A stretch of DNA of 64,000 nucleotides from Streptomyces gossypii (lineage in GTDB: Bacteria; Actinomycetota; Actinomycetes; Streptomycetales; Streptomycetaceae). Shown piece after piece: positions 25,493-34,184 of the stretch. The stretch spans positions 248,001 to 312,000 of the forward strand of contig NZ_JAJAGO010000003.1 of assembly GCF_025165795.1 (NCBI RefSeq). The letters are read 5' to 3'. Each line of letters opens with the position of its first letter. Positions within the stretch are counted from its first letter, which is position 1. A model generated the notes under the pieces. The model was not told the origin of the DNA, made no database searches, and saw only the letters and a list, made by a program, of their open reading frames with translations. The position numbers were made by a program, and so were the translations under genes.

Positions 25493-26593
25493 GTGGCAAC
25501 CGTGCACCACTGGACCGGCCTGGAGGCCAGGGCACTGCGTCTCGCCCTGCGTTTGAGCGTGCGGGCCTTTGCCGAGCACCTCGGCGTGGCCGTCGCGACG
25601 GTCTCGAAGTGGGAGAGCAAGCGCGCCGAAACCGAGCCCAGACCCGACACCCAGGCCATCCTCGACACCGCCCTCGGACGTGCGGACGCCCCCGCCCACC
25701 TGCGCTTCGAGACGCTCCTGTCCGAGATGGCCTGCACCGTGCAAGGCGCCGGACGGCGCGTCACTGTCGCCGGCCCCCGAGCCTGGGAGTACGAATCGTG
25801 GGCAGACGACCTGGACCGCGTCGTGGTCGCGCTCTCCCGCCAGAACTTCGCCTTCGCCGACAGCCTGCTCAGCCGCTGGTTGGTGCGGTTCAACGCCCAG
25901 GAACTGGACGAAAAGGGCCTGTACCTTTTCGCTCGCTCGACCGTGCTGCTCGGTGACCTCAAACGCGACCAAGGCTCCGTGCTCGGCCCACTTTCCGCCC
26001 AGCACTCCTACGCCGGGGCTCGCGCGGTCTTCACCCAGCTCGACATCCCGCGTCGTGTCGCCCAGCTCGACCTCTCCCTCGCGGTGGTCACGGAAATGTC
26101 CGGCAAGCTAGAGGTTGCCGCCCGCCACTACGAAACCCTCGCCGTCGACGACCGCCTCTCCCGCCGGGACCGCGCCAGGGCCCGCCTGTGGGTGGGCACG
26201 GCGCTGAGCAAGAACGGTCGGCACGACTACGCGACCCGCGTCATGCAGGCCGCGACCCGCGACTTCGAGGACCTCACCGAACCCGACGACTGGTCGGTGG
26301 CCCACCAGAAACTCGCCCTCGCCCGCCGTGGCGCCGGCGACCTCACCCAGGCCCTGCACTTCATCGACATCGCCCGCAGCAGCGGGGCCGCCGACTCCCC
26401 GATGCAACGCGTACGGCTGGACACCGCTCATGGCCACATCCTGCTCTCCGACGCGGCGACCCGGGATGATGGACTCCTCGTCCTCGATCAGGCCACCCGC
26501 ACGGCCGCGCAGTACGGACTCGTGCACCAACTGCGCAGCATCGAGGGCATCAAGGCCATGAACGAGGGGCCGACCGGCCCCCGGCGACGGTGA
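25493..26593 (+). CDS. HTH (XRE) regulator with TPR repeats
   Basis: A 366-residue protein. An N-terminal helix-turn-helix (LRLALRLSVRAFAEHLGVAV, then TVSKWESKRAE) is followed by TPR-like helices (GARAVFTQLDIPRRVAQLDL, KLEVAARHYETLAVDDR). The start is the GTG at 25493 with GGGAG upstream, giving the usual short N-terminus. It is divergent from the RsbW/resolvase-like cluster and runs into a YdcF gene 15 bases downstream, so it probably controls the local cluster. Confidence 0.83.
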   Translation: MATVHHWTGLEARALRLALRLSVRAFAEHLGVAVATVSKWESKRAETEPRPDTQAILDTALGRADAPAHLRFETLLSEMACTVQGAGRRVTVAGPRAWEYESWADDLDRVVVALSRQNFAFADSLLSRWLVRFNAQELDEKGLYLFARSTVLLGDLKRDQGSVLGPLSAQHSYAGARAVFTQLDIPRRVAQLDLSLAVVTEMSGKLEVAARHYETLAVDDRLSRRDRARARLWVGTALSKNGRHDYATRVMQAATRDFEDLTEPDDWSVAHQKLALARRGAGDLTQALHFIDIARSSGAADSPMQRVRLDTAHGHILLSDAATRDDGLLVLDQATRTAAQYGLVHQLRSIEGIKAMNEGPTGPRRR

Positions 26594-26607
26594 CCAGGGA
26601 GAGACGC

Positions 26608-27276
26608 GTGAGCGACAACCAGCAGGCCATCACCGAGGGCCAGTGGCACCGAGCCGTGCTGCTCTGGGACTACCACCAGATGGACCACCATCTGCGGCCC
26701 GTCGACGTGGCGATCGGGCTGGGCAGCCACGACCTCGGCGTCGCCACCCACTCCGTCGAGCTGTACCGCGCCGGGCTGTTCCCGACCCTGGTCTTCACCG
26801 GAGGCAACAGCCCCACCACCGCCAAGGTCTTCCCGCGCGGCGAGGCCGTCCACTTTCGCGAGCACGCCATCGACCTCGGCGTCCCCGCCGAGGCGGTCCT
26901 GCTGGAACCGGAGGCTGGCAACACCGGGCAGAACGTCACTCTCTCCCGAGAGGTCCTCGCCGCCGCTGGCATCACCCCGACGACGGTGATGCTGGTCTCC
27001 AAGCCCTACATGGAACGGCGGTCGTTCGCGACCGCCCGCAAGCTGTGGCCCGACGTCGAGATCCTCTGCGCGTCGGAGCCGCTGGAGTTCGACGACTACG
27101 TGAAGTCCATCGGCGACGAGAAGCTCGTCCTGGACATGCTCGTCGGCGATCTCCAGCGGGTCATCGAGTATCCGAAGCTCGGATTCGCCATCGAGCAGGA
27201 GGTCCCGGAGGACGTGCATGCAGCGTATGAATCCCTCATCCATGACGGCTTCACCAGCCGTCTCATCTCTTCCTGA
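26608..27276 (+). CDS. YdcF family (DUF218) protein
   Basis: A 222-residue soluble protein of the YdcF/SanA type: VAIGLGSHDLGVATHSVELY, FPTLVFTGG, then LEPEAGNTGQNVTLS and VMLVSKPYMERRS. This fold is Rossmann-like; E. coli YdcF binds S-adenosylmethionine in vitro, but the role is unknown. The GTG at 26608 has GGAGAG upstream. No membrane segment is seen, unlike many DUF218 proteins. Confidence 0.82.
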   Translation: MSDNQQAITEGQWHRAVLLWDYHQMDHHLRPVDVAIGLGSHDLGVATHSVELYRAGLFPTLVFTGGNSPTTAKVFPRGEAVHFREHAIDLGVPAEAVLLEPEAGNTGQNVTLSREVLAAAGITPTTVMLVSKPYMERRSFATARKLWPDVEILCASEPLEFDDYVKSIGDEKLVLDMLVGDLQRVIEYPKLGFAIEQEVPEDVHAAYESLIHDGFTSRLISS

Positions 27277-27756
27277 CCTGCCCGAGTCGGGCGGGCTGTG
27301 CGCAATTCACCAGCCCAATCTGTTCCCGAGACTGACCACACTGGCCAAACTGTTCGCGGCGGACTACGGGATCGTCCTGGACGACGTGCAGTTCACCCGC
27401 CGCGACTACCAGCACCGCGCGCGATTCGGGAGCCCTCGACGAACCGAACCGTCGGCAGTGGCTCACCCTCCCCAGCCACGCTCCCCACGCGGCAGTACTA
27501 CGGAGCGAGCCCACACTGGCCGGCCCTCGCACAGGCCTTGGACCCGGTGCTGGACGCCTTCGGCTCCGGCAGGACCGCTGCCGTCGCCGCAGCCTCCACC
27601 CGCCTGCTGCTAGACCTGCTCGGCTGGCAGGGCCAGATCCTCACCGGCAGCGATCTGCCCTCCCGGCGGGGCCGCTCCCAGCGGCTCGCCGACCTCTCCG
27701 CCGTGACCGGCGCCCGCGCATATGTGTGCGGGACCGGTGGCATGACTGAACGACGT
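27227..27756 (+). pseudogene. WbqC-like protein, frameshifted and cut by attachment scar C
   Basis: The first part (LCAIHQPNLFPRLTTLAKLF, VLDDVQFTRRDYQHRARFG) is a WbqC-like start. Then the frame shifts and a part is missing, after which YYGASPHWPALAQAL and LLLDLLGWQGQIL continue the family in another frame. The homology stops at CGTGGM, directly at the terminator of scar C. WbqC proteins occur in surface-glycan and small natural-product loci. The start overlaps the end of the YdcF gene. Confidence 0.7.
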
Positions 27757-27789
27757 AGGGCCCCGCCGCCGGAGCGGTGGGGCCCTACG
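27754..27789 (-). terminator. tRNA-Ser-type terminator, copy C
   Basis: Stem CGTAGGGCCCC / GGGGCCCTACG, shared with copy D. Follows the 3' end of tRNA half C. Confidence 0.75.
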
Positions 27790-27811
27790 TGACAGCCCGG
27801 TGAGGCTGGGC

Positions 27812-27863
27812 GGAGGATAGGGGATTCGAACCCCTGAGGAGTTGCCCCCAACACGCTTTCCAA
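27812..27863 (-). repeat. Attachment-site scar C: 3' half of tRNA-Ser(GGA)
   Basis: Same 52 bases as copy B. To its right are CTGACCTGGTG and CGAACGAGACCAGAATTGAG, the arm type shared with B. Left of it a WbqC gene is interrupted, so DNA was lost or replaced at this junction. Confidence 0.8.
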
Positions 27864-28174
27864 ATGTTCGTACGAGGGTCCTGCGGCGACCGTGGGTGTC
27901 CTGACCTGGTGCGGAGCTGGTGATGGCGGCACCCTCGAACGGCGCCGGACGGGGGCGAACGAGACCAGAATTGAGACCAAGGTGTTCAGGGCTCTACCAG
28001 GTCAGGCGCTGAATCCGGGCCCCCATGCCACGTGCCGATCAGGAGCGGGTGTTGCCCGGTCGGCCGCAGGGCTGTCTAGGGGGCTGTGTAGATGGATCGT
28101 CCCCTCGGAGTGTCAGTGGTGTCCGGTAGGTTCTGCTGGGGCAGGTCACCACAAACGGGGGAGACACCTCGATC

Positions 28175-28588
28175 ATGTACGACGCCGAATTAATGGCCGT
28201 GGCCACAGGTGCGGCCGGCACTCTCGTTGCAGCCATAGCTGCATCGGGCGCTGAGAAGATGCGCCTGAAGGTCGCGCACTTCTTTCGCAGGGCCAACCTG
28301 GATCAGCGAAGAGCGGCTGCCCAGGCAGTGAATGACACCGCGGCGCAGCTCACCTCGCCCACTCCAGAAGCTCAGGCGCTCGCAGCGACCGCCTGGGCAC
28401 AGCTCCTCGCCCGATACCTTGCCGAGCACCGCGACGCCATGAGCGAGGTGGACGAACTTGCGGTGCCTACACCGCCGGCCTCGAAGGTCTGGAACCAGAG
28501 CAATACCGGCACTGGGACGTTCATCGGTGGTGACGTGCGAGGTGGCATGACTCTCAACTACGGCGGGACGCCAGATGGCGCACACTGA
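28175..28588 (+). CDS. Hypothetical protein with C-terminal GxGTFIGGDVxGG motif
   Basis: A 137-residue protein with a short hydrophobic N-terminal helix (LMAVATGAAGTLVAAIAAS), a helical middle, and the C-terminal motif NTGTGTFIGGDVRGGM. Nearly the same motif opens the next gene, which overlaps this one by 14 bases. No family is recognised. Gly-rich tails of the form G-x-V-x-G-G-V-H are known at the ends of actinomycete conflict proteins, but that link is only by resemblance. The gene lies first after scar C. Confidence 0.65.
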   Translation: MYDAELMAVATGAAGTLVAAIAASGAEKMRLKVAHFFRRANLDQRRAAAQAVNDTAAQLTSPTPEAQALAATAWAQLLARYLAEHRDAMSEVDELAVPTPPASKVWNQSNTGTGTFIGGDVRGGMTLNYGGTPDGAH

Positions 28589-29213
28589 GCACCGGGAGCA
28601 ACACAACCATGGCTCCGGCACGTTCGTGGGCGGAGACGTCCACGGTGGCCTCTGGCAGGTCTTCCTCCCGCCCTATGGGAAGAAGGCGACTTCCAGCGAT
28701 CCGGTGCCGACGAAACGACAGCCCGAGCGGGATGACGAGGAGGGGGACGACTACGAGGGCCGCTTGGCGTCTCTGCTCGGCTCGGCGTGGATCGGCGTCT
28801 CGGCTGGTCTGGCCGTCATCTACGCGGTCATGGGTCGGCCCTGGGTCGACCGCGAACCGACTCCGGGTATCGCTGCACGCATCGGCGTGGGGCTCGTCGC
28901 CCTCTACCTTTGCCTGGCCATGGCAGCTGCCTTCTTCGCCCGTCTCGCTCAGGTCTTCGAGCTCTGGTCGGAACAATGTGCCATCACGGCTACACAAAGC
29001 CGAGGTCGGTTGGTTGCTAGGCCGCCTGCGTCCATGTCCAGGGCTATGGCTGGCTTGACGGCAGCGGCAGCTCTTGCAGCCGAACTGCTGGCATCTTTCT
29101 TCGGTTGGTCCTCGTTCGGGGGCAAGGTGGCGCAACGCGCGCGTCTAGCCCGGCTCAACGCAGCTGCCAACGCAAAGTCGGCTCGTGCAGCTACAAGGAC
29201 GCGTAAGGCATAG
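28575..29213 (+). CDS. Membrane protein with N-terminal GSGTFVGGDVHGG motif
   Basis: A 212-residue protein that starts inside the previous gene (14-base overlap), so it is coupled to it. It begins with HNHGSGTFVGGDVHGGLW, then an acidic linker (ERDDEEGDDYEG), two hydrophobic helices (WIGVSAGLAVIYAVMG, IGVGLVALYLCLAMAAAFFA) and a basic Ala-rich tail. The shared motif suggests the two proteins bind one another or a common partner at the membrane. Function unknown. Confidence 0.65.
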   Translation: MAHTEHREQHNHGSGTFVGGDVHGGLWQVFLPPYGKKATSSDPVPTKRQPERDDEEGDDYEGRLASLLGSAWIGVSAGLAVIYAVMGRPWVDREPTPGIAARIGVGLVALYLCLAMAAAFFARLAQVFELWSEQCAITATQSRGRLVARPPASMSRAMAGLTAAAALAAELLASFFGWSSFGGKVAQRARLARLNAAANAKSARAATRTRKA

Positions 29214-29665
29214 TCACGGGCAGGTGGGGCCCACCTTCGGAGGCGATACCCGACGCAGGGTGCCAGCGCTACTGCCAATCTCCCAGATGGCATGGCGTGG
29301 GAAGCTGCTACAGACTGCAAGGCTGCTGGAGGAACTTCGCACCGTCGAGACCGGCCCGCACCGCCAGGGTCAAGATGTTTGCGCTCCCCGCCAGTACTCC
29401 GTGATCCCGGCCATGCCCTCCGGTCGGCCCCAGTTGCTCGGCGCATCGATGCGCCCGGCAGCAGCTGTTGAACCGGTCATGACGAGTCACAGCGCGGCTA
29501 CCTGACGGCCACTCAGTAATGTCAGTGGCGCGTCATACAGTGCAACGACTGGAGCCCTGTCGGTTCTCGCCGGTAGCTCCGTCATAAAATTCCGTACCGC
29601 ATCGTTGCATACATCGGTACATTCTTTGATGAGCGTGCGTACTTGTCAGAGCGAGGCGAGGCACA
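29214..29665. other. Intergenic stretch before low-GC gene
   Basis: 452 bases. A minus-strand piece around 29430-29370 (APSNWGRPEGMAGI) has coding character but no start or family. GC falls sharply after 29580 (TCATAAAATTCCGTACC), which likely holds the promoter of the next gene. Confidence 0.4.
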
Positions 29666-30871
29666 GTGCAAGACCCCGTACCTGTCACCGTCTATCAGTC
29701 CAACTTCGTCGCCTGTGCGCGGACGTTGGATCCTGGACTGCTCGCGAAGTTGCGTATCAGCGAGCCTGCCGTGCTCGTGATGGAGGTTGTCGTCTCGCTA
29801 TGTATGGCGCTGACTAACGACAGTGATCAGCGCCCGTGGCATGAGCGGGTCGAAGACTGCTTTTCAGAGGTTACGGAAGAGCGGCTCACGGAGATATGTC
29901 AAGCCTTCGTCGGTGAATGCGAGGTTGAGCAGTTGCAGCGTTGGCTGGAGCGATTTAAGAATCAGAACTACAGCAGCTTCGTAGAGCGCCTTCTGGGGGC
30001 GGCATGCTATAAGCGATTCATAGACTCCCTGAAGCAAGATGGTGCTGTGGTCGCCCTGGCAGTTCGACGCGGAGTGCGCGCGCTCACTCCTTTTGTTGTG
30101 GCATGGAATGACGCCGTCAAGATTTCTTCCCAGAACCAGCTCAAAGGTGTCCAGCCGGCCCACATTCTGGCGGTGAATGCCGTCGAAATACTGGTGTCAC
30201 TCGACGATTTCCTTGGAGAGAAGGTCCTCGCCGCTCTACCTATGGAGGTGACGAGTGCGAAAAGTTCTGATCTTGCAATGCTCGCACCGGAAGGTGTAGA
30301 CGACCTCGTAACCAGCTTTCGCTCCATGGTGGCGGAAGCATCGGTCAAGCGTGTGGAGCGCAGAAATTCTCCGCTCGTAAGGAAAATTCGAGGGGCGCGA
30401 GATGCCCTTCGATTCTCGGAGGACGGTGTTTCGCAGGCCGCAAACTCTCTCATCGAATTGCTTGATCGCATTATGCGAGAAAGTCTCAAGCCTGCAGAAG
30501 TGCTCGCCTGGGTGGATGCCAATCTGCCAGATGCGGAAGATGTGACGCATGAAGTGCAGGGGCAGATGCGTCCGACCAAGCGCGCGGAAGCCCTCTGTCT
30601 TGTTTATGGCGGTGACCCCATCACGCCCCGCGAAGCTACCGAGAACGATGATGGTCAAGGTCCCGACTTTATCCACGACGTGATCGCCATTGCATTAGTT
30701 TCCATTCGGAATCAGTTGCAGAAGATGAAGCATGCTGATCACGGGACGCCTGAGGAGAAGGGTCAACTCTTGAGTGTCCTCGCGGCACTCGAAGGGGCTC
30801 TTATGCTGGGTCTCACCATTGGTGACCTGTCAGTCGAACCGGAACCTTCAGAGGAGTTGCCTGCGGCGTAG
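29666..30871 (+). CDS. Hypothetical protein of unusual composition
   Basis: A 401-residue soluble, helical protein. Its base composition is clearly less GC-rich than neighbouring genes (codons such as GTT, TCT, ATA and AAT are frequent), suggesting recent transfer from outside the genus. Helical blocks include WLERFKNQNYSSFVERLLGA and SIRNQLQKMKHADHG. No catalytic motif or membrane segment is seen. The start is a GTG at 29666 after a GAGGCGAGG stretch. I do not recognise a family. Confidence 0.6.
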   Translation: MQDPVPVTVYQSNFVACARTLDPGLLAKLRISEPAVLVMEVVVSLCMALTNDSDQRPWHERVEDCFSEVTEERLTEICQAFVGECEVEQLQRWLERFKNQNYSSFVERLLGAACYKRFIDSLKQDGAVVALAVRRGVRALTPFVVAWNDAVKISSQNQLKGVQPAHILAVNAVEILVSLDDFLGEKVLAALPMEVTSAKSSDLAMLAPEGVDDLVTSFRSMVAEASVKRVERRNSPLVRKIRGARDALRFSEDGVSQAANSLIELLDRIMRESLKPAEVLAWVDANLPDAEDVTHEVQGQMRPTKRAEALCLVYGGDPITPREATENDDGQGPDFIHDVIAIALVSIRNQLQKMKHADHGTPEEKGQLLSVLAALEGALMLGLTIGDLSVEPEPSEELPAA

Positions 30872-30896
30872 CTGCTCTGCAGGGTGGGTGGGACAT

Positions 30897-31166
30897 TCAT
30901 TTCGACGGGCAGGGTGTGGAGCCTGCTGTAGTCGTGTCGAGTTCGGCTACGCGCAGGGCCTCGACTGCGGCAACCTGGGGGAACGCAACGGCCAGGAAGA
31001 CCCAGCGTGGGCCGTTTTCCAAAGTGAAGTCGCCCGGGTAGCCGTCGTACCAGATGCGGTCGATGGACGCGCTGCGTGCCCTATCGATCGCTTCTCTGAC
31101 CCTTCCCAAGAACATCGCACACTGTGCCCAATCGGTCACTAGGTTTGTTGAGGTAATCGTACTCAT
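30897..31166 (-). CDS. Small hypothetical protein
   Basis: An 89-residue protein starting at an ATG with GGGAGGG 5 bases upstream. It contains WAQCAMFLGRVREAIDRAR and WYDGYPGDFTLENGPRWVFL. No family recognised. It is divergent from the kinase-like gene at 31255. Confidence 0.55.
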   Translation of the reverse strand: MSTITSTNLVTDWAQCAMFLGRVREAIDRARSASIDRIWYDGYPGDFTLENGPRWVFLAVAFPQVAAVEALRVAELDTTTAGSTPCPSK

Positions 31167-31254
31167 CGGTGCCCTCCCGTCGCCCAGGGTTCGGCCAGAT
31201 GCGGCGCGAGGTCGCCCGGGGAGCGTCGGTGGAGGTGCTGCTACCGTCACCGGT

Positions 31255-32115
31255 ATGTCGCTCTCGGTGTCTTCGGCTTCTGCAGTTGATTTGCGGGTTG
31301 AGCCGGTCGATGAGGTTCTGGGCCGGGTGGAGAGGTCTCTTCAGGTCCGGCTGGACGGCGGTTCTGTGGTGCGCAAGCGCCGTTCGGTGGGGGCTCGTAC
31401 GGACCGTGATACCTGGGTGCGTATCGAGCGGCGCCTGCTGGGCCGTATCGGGGGCCAGGGCTGGAACGGTACGGAGCAGGCTGCGGTGTTGAAGGGTGTT
31501 GCGCAGCCGGTCTGGTACGCGGGTCTGTCCTGGCGGGAGGCGGAGAGGCCCGTGATGTGGCGGGCTGATGAGACCGGGCTCCTTCCTGGAGAGCCGGTGA
31601 AGCCGGGCGGGGTGCTGGTGGCGGACCCGCATGTGCCGGACGCGTGGTGGGAGGGCTTGAACGCGTCTTTGGACGCGCTGGCGGCGCAGCACACCGCCCG
31701 TGTTGCCACCCCGGACACCGTCCCGGTCACGCAGGGCCATGTCACCGAAGTGATCCGAAGTACCTTCCCTGAGGCTTCGGATACGGCTGTTGAGCGGTGG
31801 GTGCCGGCGCATGCGGATGTGAACTGGGCGAACGTGACCGGCCCGCAGTTCTGCCTGTTCGACTGGGAGGACTGGGGGATGGCCCCTCGCGGGCTGGACT
31901 CGGCGTCGCTGTGGGCGCAGTCGCTCGGGGTCCCGGAGGTGGCCTCCCGCGTACGGGCCGAGCGCCGAGCAGACCTGGAGAGCCGCGACGGGATGGTGAT
32001 GATGCTGTTCGCCTGCTCGAAGATCGCCGGCCCCTACGCCCACCCGGAGGACCCCCGGCTGGAGCCCGCCCGGCGGGAGGCGGCCCGCCTCATGGACGTG
32101 CTTCAGACCCGTTGA
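31255..32115 (+). CDS. APH-like kinase (aminoglycoside phosphotransferase fold)
   Basis: A 286-residue protein of the APH/choline-kinase fold. The catalytic Brenner motif H-x-D-x4-N is intact (HADVNWAN, near residue 184) and the metal-binding FDWEDWG follows near 203. The N-terminal lobe has KRRSVGARTDRDTWVRI in place of the usual Lys loop. Such kinases phosphorylate small molecules or, in some RiPP pathways, serine and threonine of a peptide. Its end overlaps the convergent aldo-keto reductase gene by 26 bases, next to the peptide cluster. The start ATG at 31255 follows the phrase GCTACCGTCACCGGT with no clear SD. Confidence 0.75.
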   Translation: MSLSVSSASAVDLRVEPVDEVLGRVERSLQVRLDGGSVVRKRRSVGARTDRDTWVRIERRLLGRIGGQGWNGTEQAAVLKGVAQPVWYAGLSWREAERPVMWRADETGLLPGEPVKPGGVLVADPHVPDAWWEGLNASLDALAAQHTARVATPDTVPVTQGHVTEVIRSTFPEASDTAVERWVPAHADVNWANVTGPQFCLFDWEDWGMAPRGLDSASLWAQSLGVPEVASRVRAERRADLESRDGMVMMLFACSKIAGPYAHPEDPRLEPARREAARLMDVLQTR

Positions 32116-32962
32116 TGGCCGCGTGGCGTTCCCGTAGCAACTTGCGGTACTTGAGGAGCATTGCGGTGTCGGTATCGCGGTCGAGGGCCTGGAGGACTTC
32201 TTGGAGGTGTGCGGGGTTGTCCGTGCCGACGGCGACGGTACGCACTGACGGCAGGTCGTAGGCGACGCGGAACGCGGCTTGGATGCGGGAGACTTCGGCC
32301 GTCGGCTCCTGGAGGAACATGCGGGGGTCGACGGTCTTCCACACCGGGTCTTCGGCGTTGCCGCCGAAGGGGCTCATGCCCCACACGGCGGAAGGTCTCC
32401 ACCGGGCGGTCAGTTCGTCCGCGGCGTCCAGGGTGCCGATGCCGGCCAGCAGTCCGGAGCGGACCATGAGGACGCAGGGCGCGGGCGTCGTGTCGTCGAT
32501 CAGATCGGGCAGCGGTGTCGGGTCCCAGGACGCGATGCCCCAGGACTCGCACCAACCCCTGCGTGAGGCGTCTGCCAGCGCTTCGCACGCCTGCGACAGC
32601 GCTTCGCGCGCGGCGTCGGCGGGGGCGTGGAGGGAGACCTCCGGGTTGTGCAGGAACACCAGGTTCGGCGGGCGTCCAAGCGCCTGGTTCGTCTGTTCCA
32701 GTGCCGCCAGTAGCCGGGAGGGGGCGAGCGAGTGCTGCGGGGCCCCGTCGGGACCGGGGAAGTAGCCGACTTTGGTGGAGAGCGTCAGTCTGGGAAGCAG
32801 GTCGCCGGCCACCTTCGCGAGCCTCTGGTGGGCGGTGAAGCCGTGGTAGTTGAACGCGGTGTCGATCGCCCGGACGCCGAGGTCGAGGGCTGCGGTCAGA
32901 GGGCGGCGTTCGTAGCGAGACCGGTGTAGCCCGAGGACAACTCGGGGGTGAGCACCGCGCAC
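32090..32962 (-). CDS. Aldo-keto reductase
   Basis: A 290-residue NADPH-dependent reductase. The tetrad is visible: Asp and Tyr in AIDTAFNYHG, Lys in LSTKVGYF and His in LVFLHNPEVS. The start is the GTG at 32962, with AAGGAGG 5 bases upstream; it lies inside the end of the JmjC gene (67-base overlap), so the two are translationally coupled. The longer frame upstream is only a shadow of the JmjC gene. Probably acts on the same product as the JmjC enzyme. Confidence 0.82.
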   Translation of the reverse strand: MRGAHPRVVLGLHRSRYERRPLTAALDLGVRAIDTAFNYHGFTAHQRLAKVAGDLLPRLTLSTKVGYFPGPDGAPQHSLAPSRLLAALEQTNQALGRPPNLVFLHNPEVSLHAPADAAREALSQACEALADASRRGWCESWGIASWDPTPLPDLIDDTTPAPCVLMVRSGLLAGIGTLDAADELTARWRPSAVWGMSPFGGNAEDPVWKTVDPRMFLQEPTAEVSRIQAAFRVAYDLPSVRTVAVGTDNPAHLQEVLQALDRDTDTAMLLKYRKLLRERHAAINGSEARP

Positions 32963-34092
32963 ACTTCCTCCTTCGTCAGGATCTCGGCCACTTCTCCAAT
33001 CTCCGCTCCCACCAGAGCTGTTGCTTGACCCAGGTGCACGGGGTTCCCGCTGAGCAGCAGCCGCAGGGCCGGCAGGGCCCTGGTGAGGAAGGTGAGCTTC
33101 TTTCCTGACGCCACGACTTCGACGGTCTCGCCGCGCTCTTGGATTCGGGGCGGGAAGTGGGTGATGCACACCACGGATTCCATCGGTCCGAAGATGTCCA
33201 GGAACGGGACGTGCTGTGGGGCGGAGGCTTCCTGTTCCCGGGCCGCCAGGAAGTCAGCGGGGCTGCGCTGTTCGATCAGCCTCGCAGCGGCCTCGGTCAG
33301 CGCTTGGCTTCCGGTGCCGCCCCACCTGTCCAGGTCGTGGCGGAAGACCTCCTCCTCGCGGGACCAGTCCGAGAGCCAGGCCAGCCAGCTCGCTCCGGTG
33401 CGCTTGGCGAATCCGAAGGTCGTGTGCAGGCTCGTGCCCGAGCCGCTGCCGGACCGGGTTGCCTGGTGCCAGTAGCCCCGCGGTATGTGCATGACGTCGC
33501 CGGTCTTCATGGTGCCTGCCCAGACGACTTCGTCGGGCGGCTCGTTGTTCCGGTCGGCGTCGCGGAAGAGCGGTGCCGTGCGGGAGGTTCCACGTACTTC
33601 CCATTGCTTCTCGCCGGCCAGCTGGACGATGAGTACGTCGTGGTCGTCCCAGTGCAGTCGGAATCCGGCGGCTTCGTTCGTGGTCAGGTATGCGTTGACT
33701 TGGACGCGCTCGCGCGACCACCACTGGAGCGCGCGGCAGACGACTTCCATGGTGGGGTCGAAGGTGTTGGCCTGGTCGAGCACCACCGTCGCGCCTTGGC
33801 GCAGGAGCGTGCCCAGTCGGCGCATGTCGGCCATGCGGATGCTCTGGCCCCGCAGGGTCACCTCATCGCTGAAGTAGGCGTTGGGGTGCAGTTCCTCGCC
33901 GTCCTGGAAGCAGCGGAACTGGGGGCTGGAGAGGCTTCGCCGCATCGCCATGTCCAGCAGCCTGTTGGGCGTCAGGATGCTCTCGGTGAGCGAGGCGTCC
34001 TTGAGGCTGCCGCGGGCGAAGTCGCCTCCGAGCGGACTGGCTCCGTTCCATCCCAGGGCTGATTCTATGGCGCTGACCAGCTGGTGTTCCAT
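32896..34092 (-). CDS. JmjC/cupin-4 Fe(II)/2-oxoglutarate oxygenase
   Basis: A 398-residue protein of the ROX-type (cupin_4) family. The Fe(II) ligands are clear: H-x-D in RLHWDDHDVLIVQ near residue 147 and the distal His in MHIPRGYWHQATRS near 209. A winged-helix-like C-terminal domain (LLSGNPVHLGQATALVGAE) follows, as in ribosomal oxygenases. Known members hydroxylate His or Arg residues of ribosomal proteins. Here the gene follows a small peptide gene and a hairpin, so a peptide substrate is likely; this is inference. Confidence 0.85.
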   Translation of the reverse strand: MEHQLVSAIESALGWNGASPLGGDFARGSLKDASLTESILTPNRLLDMAMRRSLSSPQFRCFQDGEELHPNAYFSDEVTLRGQSIRMADMRRLGTLLRQGATVVLDQANTFDPTMEVVCRALQWWSRERVQVNAYLTTNEAAGFRLHWDDHDVLIVQLAGEKQWEVRGTSRTAPLFRDADRNNEPPDEVVWAGTMKTGDVMHIPRGYWHQATRSGSGSGTSLHTTFGFAKRTGASWLAWLSDWSREEEVFRHDLDRWGGTGSQALTEAAARLIEQRSPADFLAAREQEASAPQHVPFLDIFGPMESVVCITHFPPRIQERGETVEVVASGKKLTFLTRALPALRLLLSGNPVHLGQATALVGAEIGEVAEILTKEEVCAVLTPELSSGYTGLATNAAL

Positions 34093-34130
34093 CTGTACTC
34101 CTTTGGGTGTGGTCCGTGACGCGGTCGATC

Positions 34131-34171
34131 ACCGTGGGCCCGCGCGGGGGTATGCCGTGCGGGCCCACGGT
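34131..34171 (-). terminator. Attenuator-like hairpin between peptide and JmjC genes
   Basis: Stem ACCGTGGGCCCGC / GCGGGCCCACGGT (13 bp) with a 15-base loop. It lies 13 bases after the stop of the small peptide gene and 38 bases before the JmjC start, on the same strand. This is the usual place of a partial terminator that lets a precursor peptide be made in excess over its modifying enzymes. Confidence 0.7.
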
Positions 34172-34184
34172 GACAATCCCGCAG

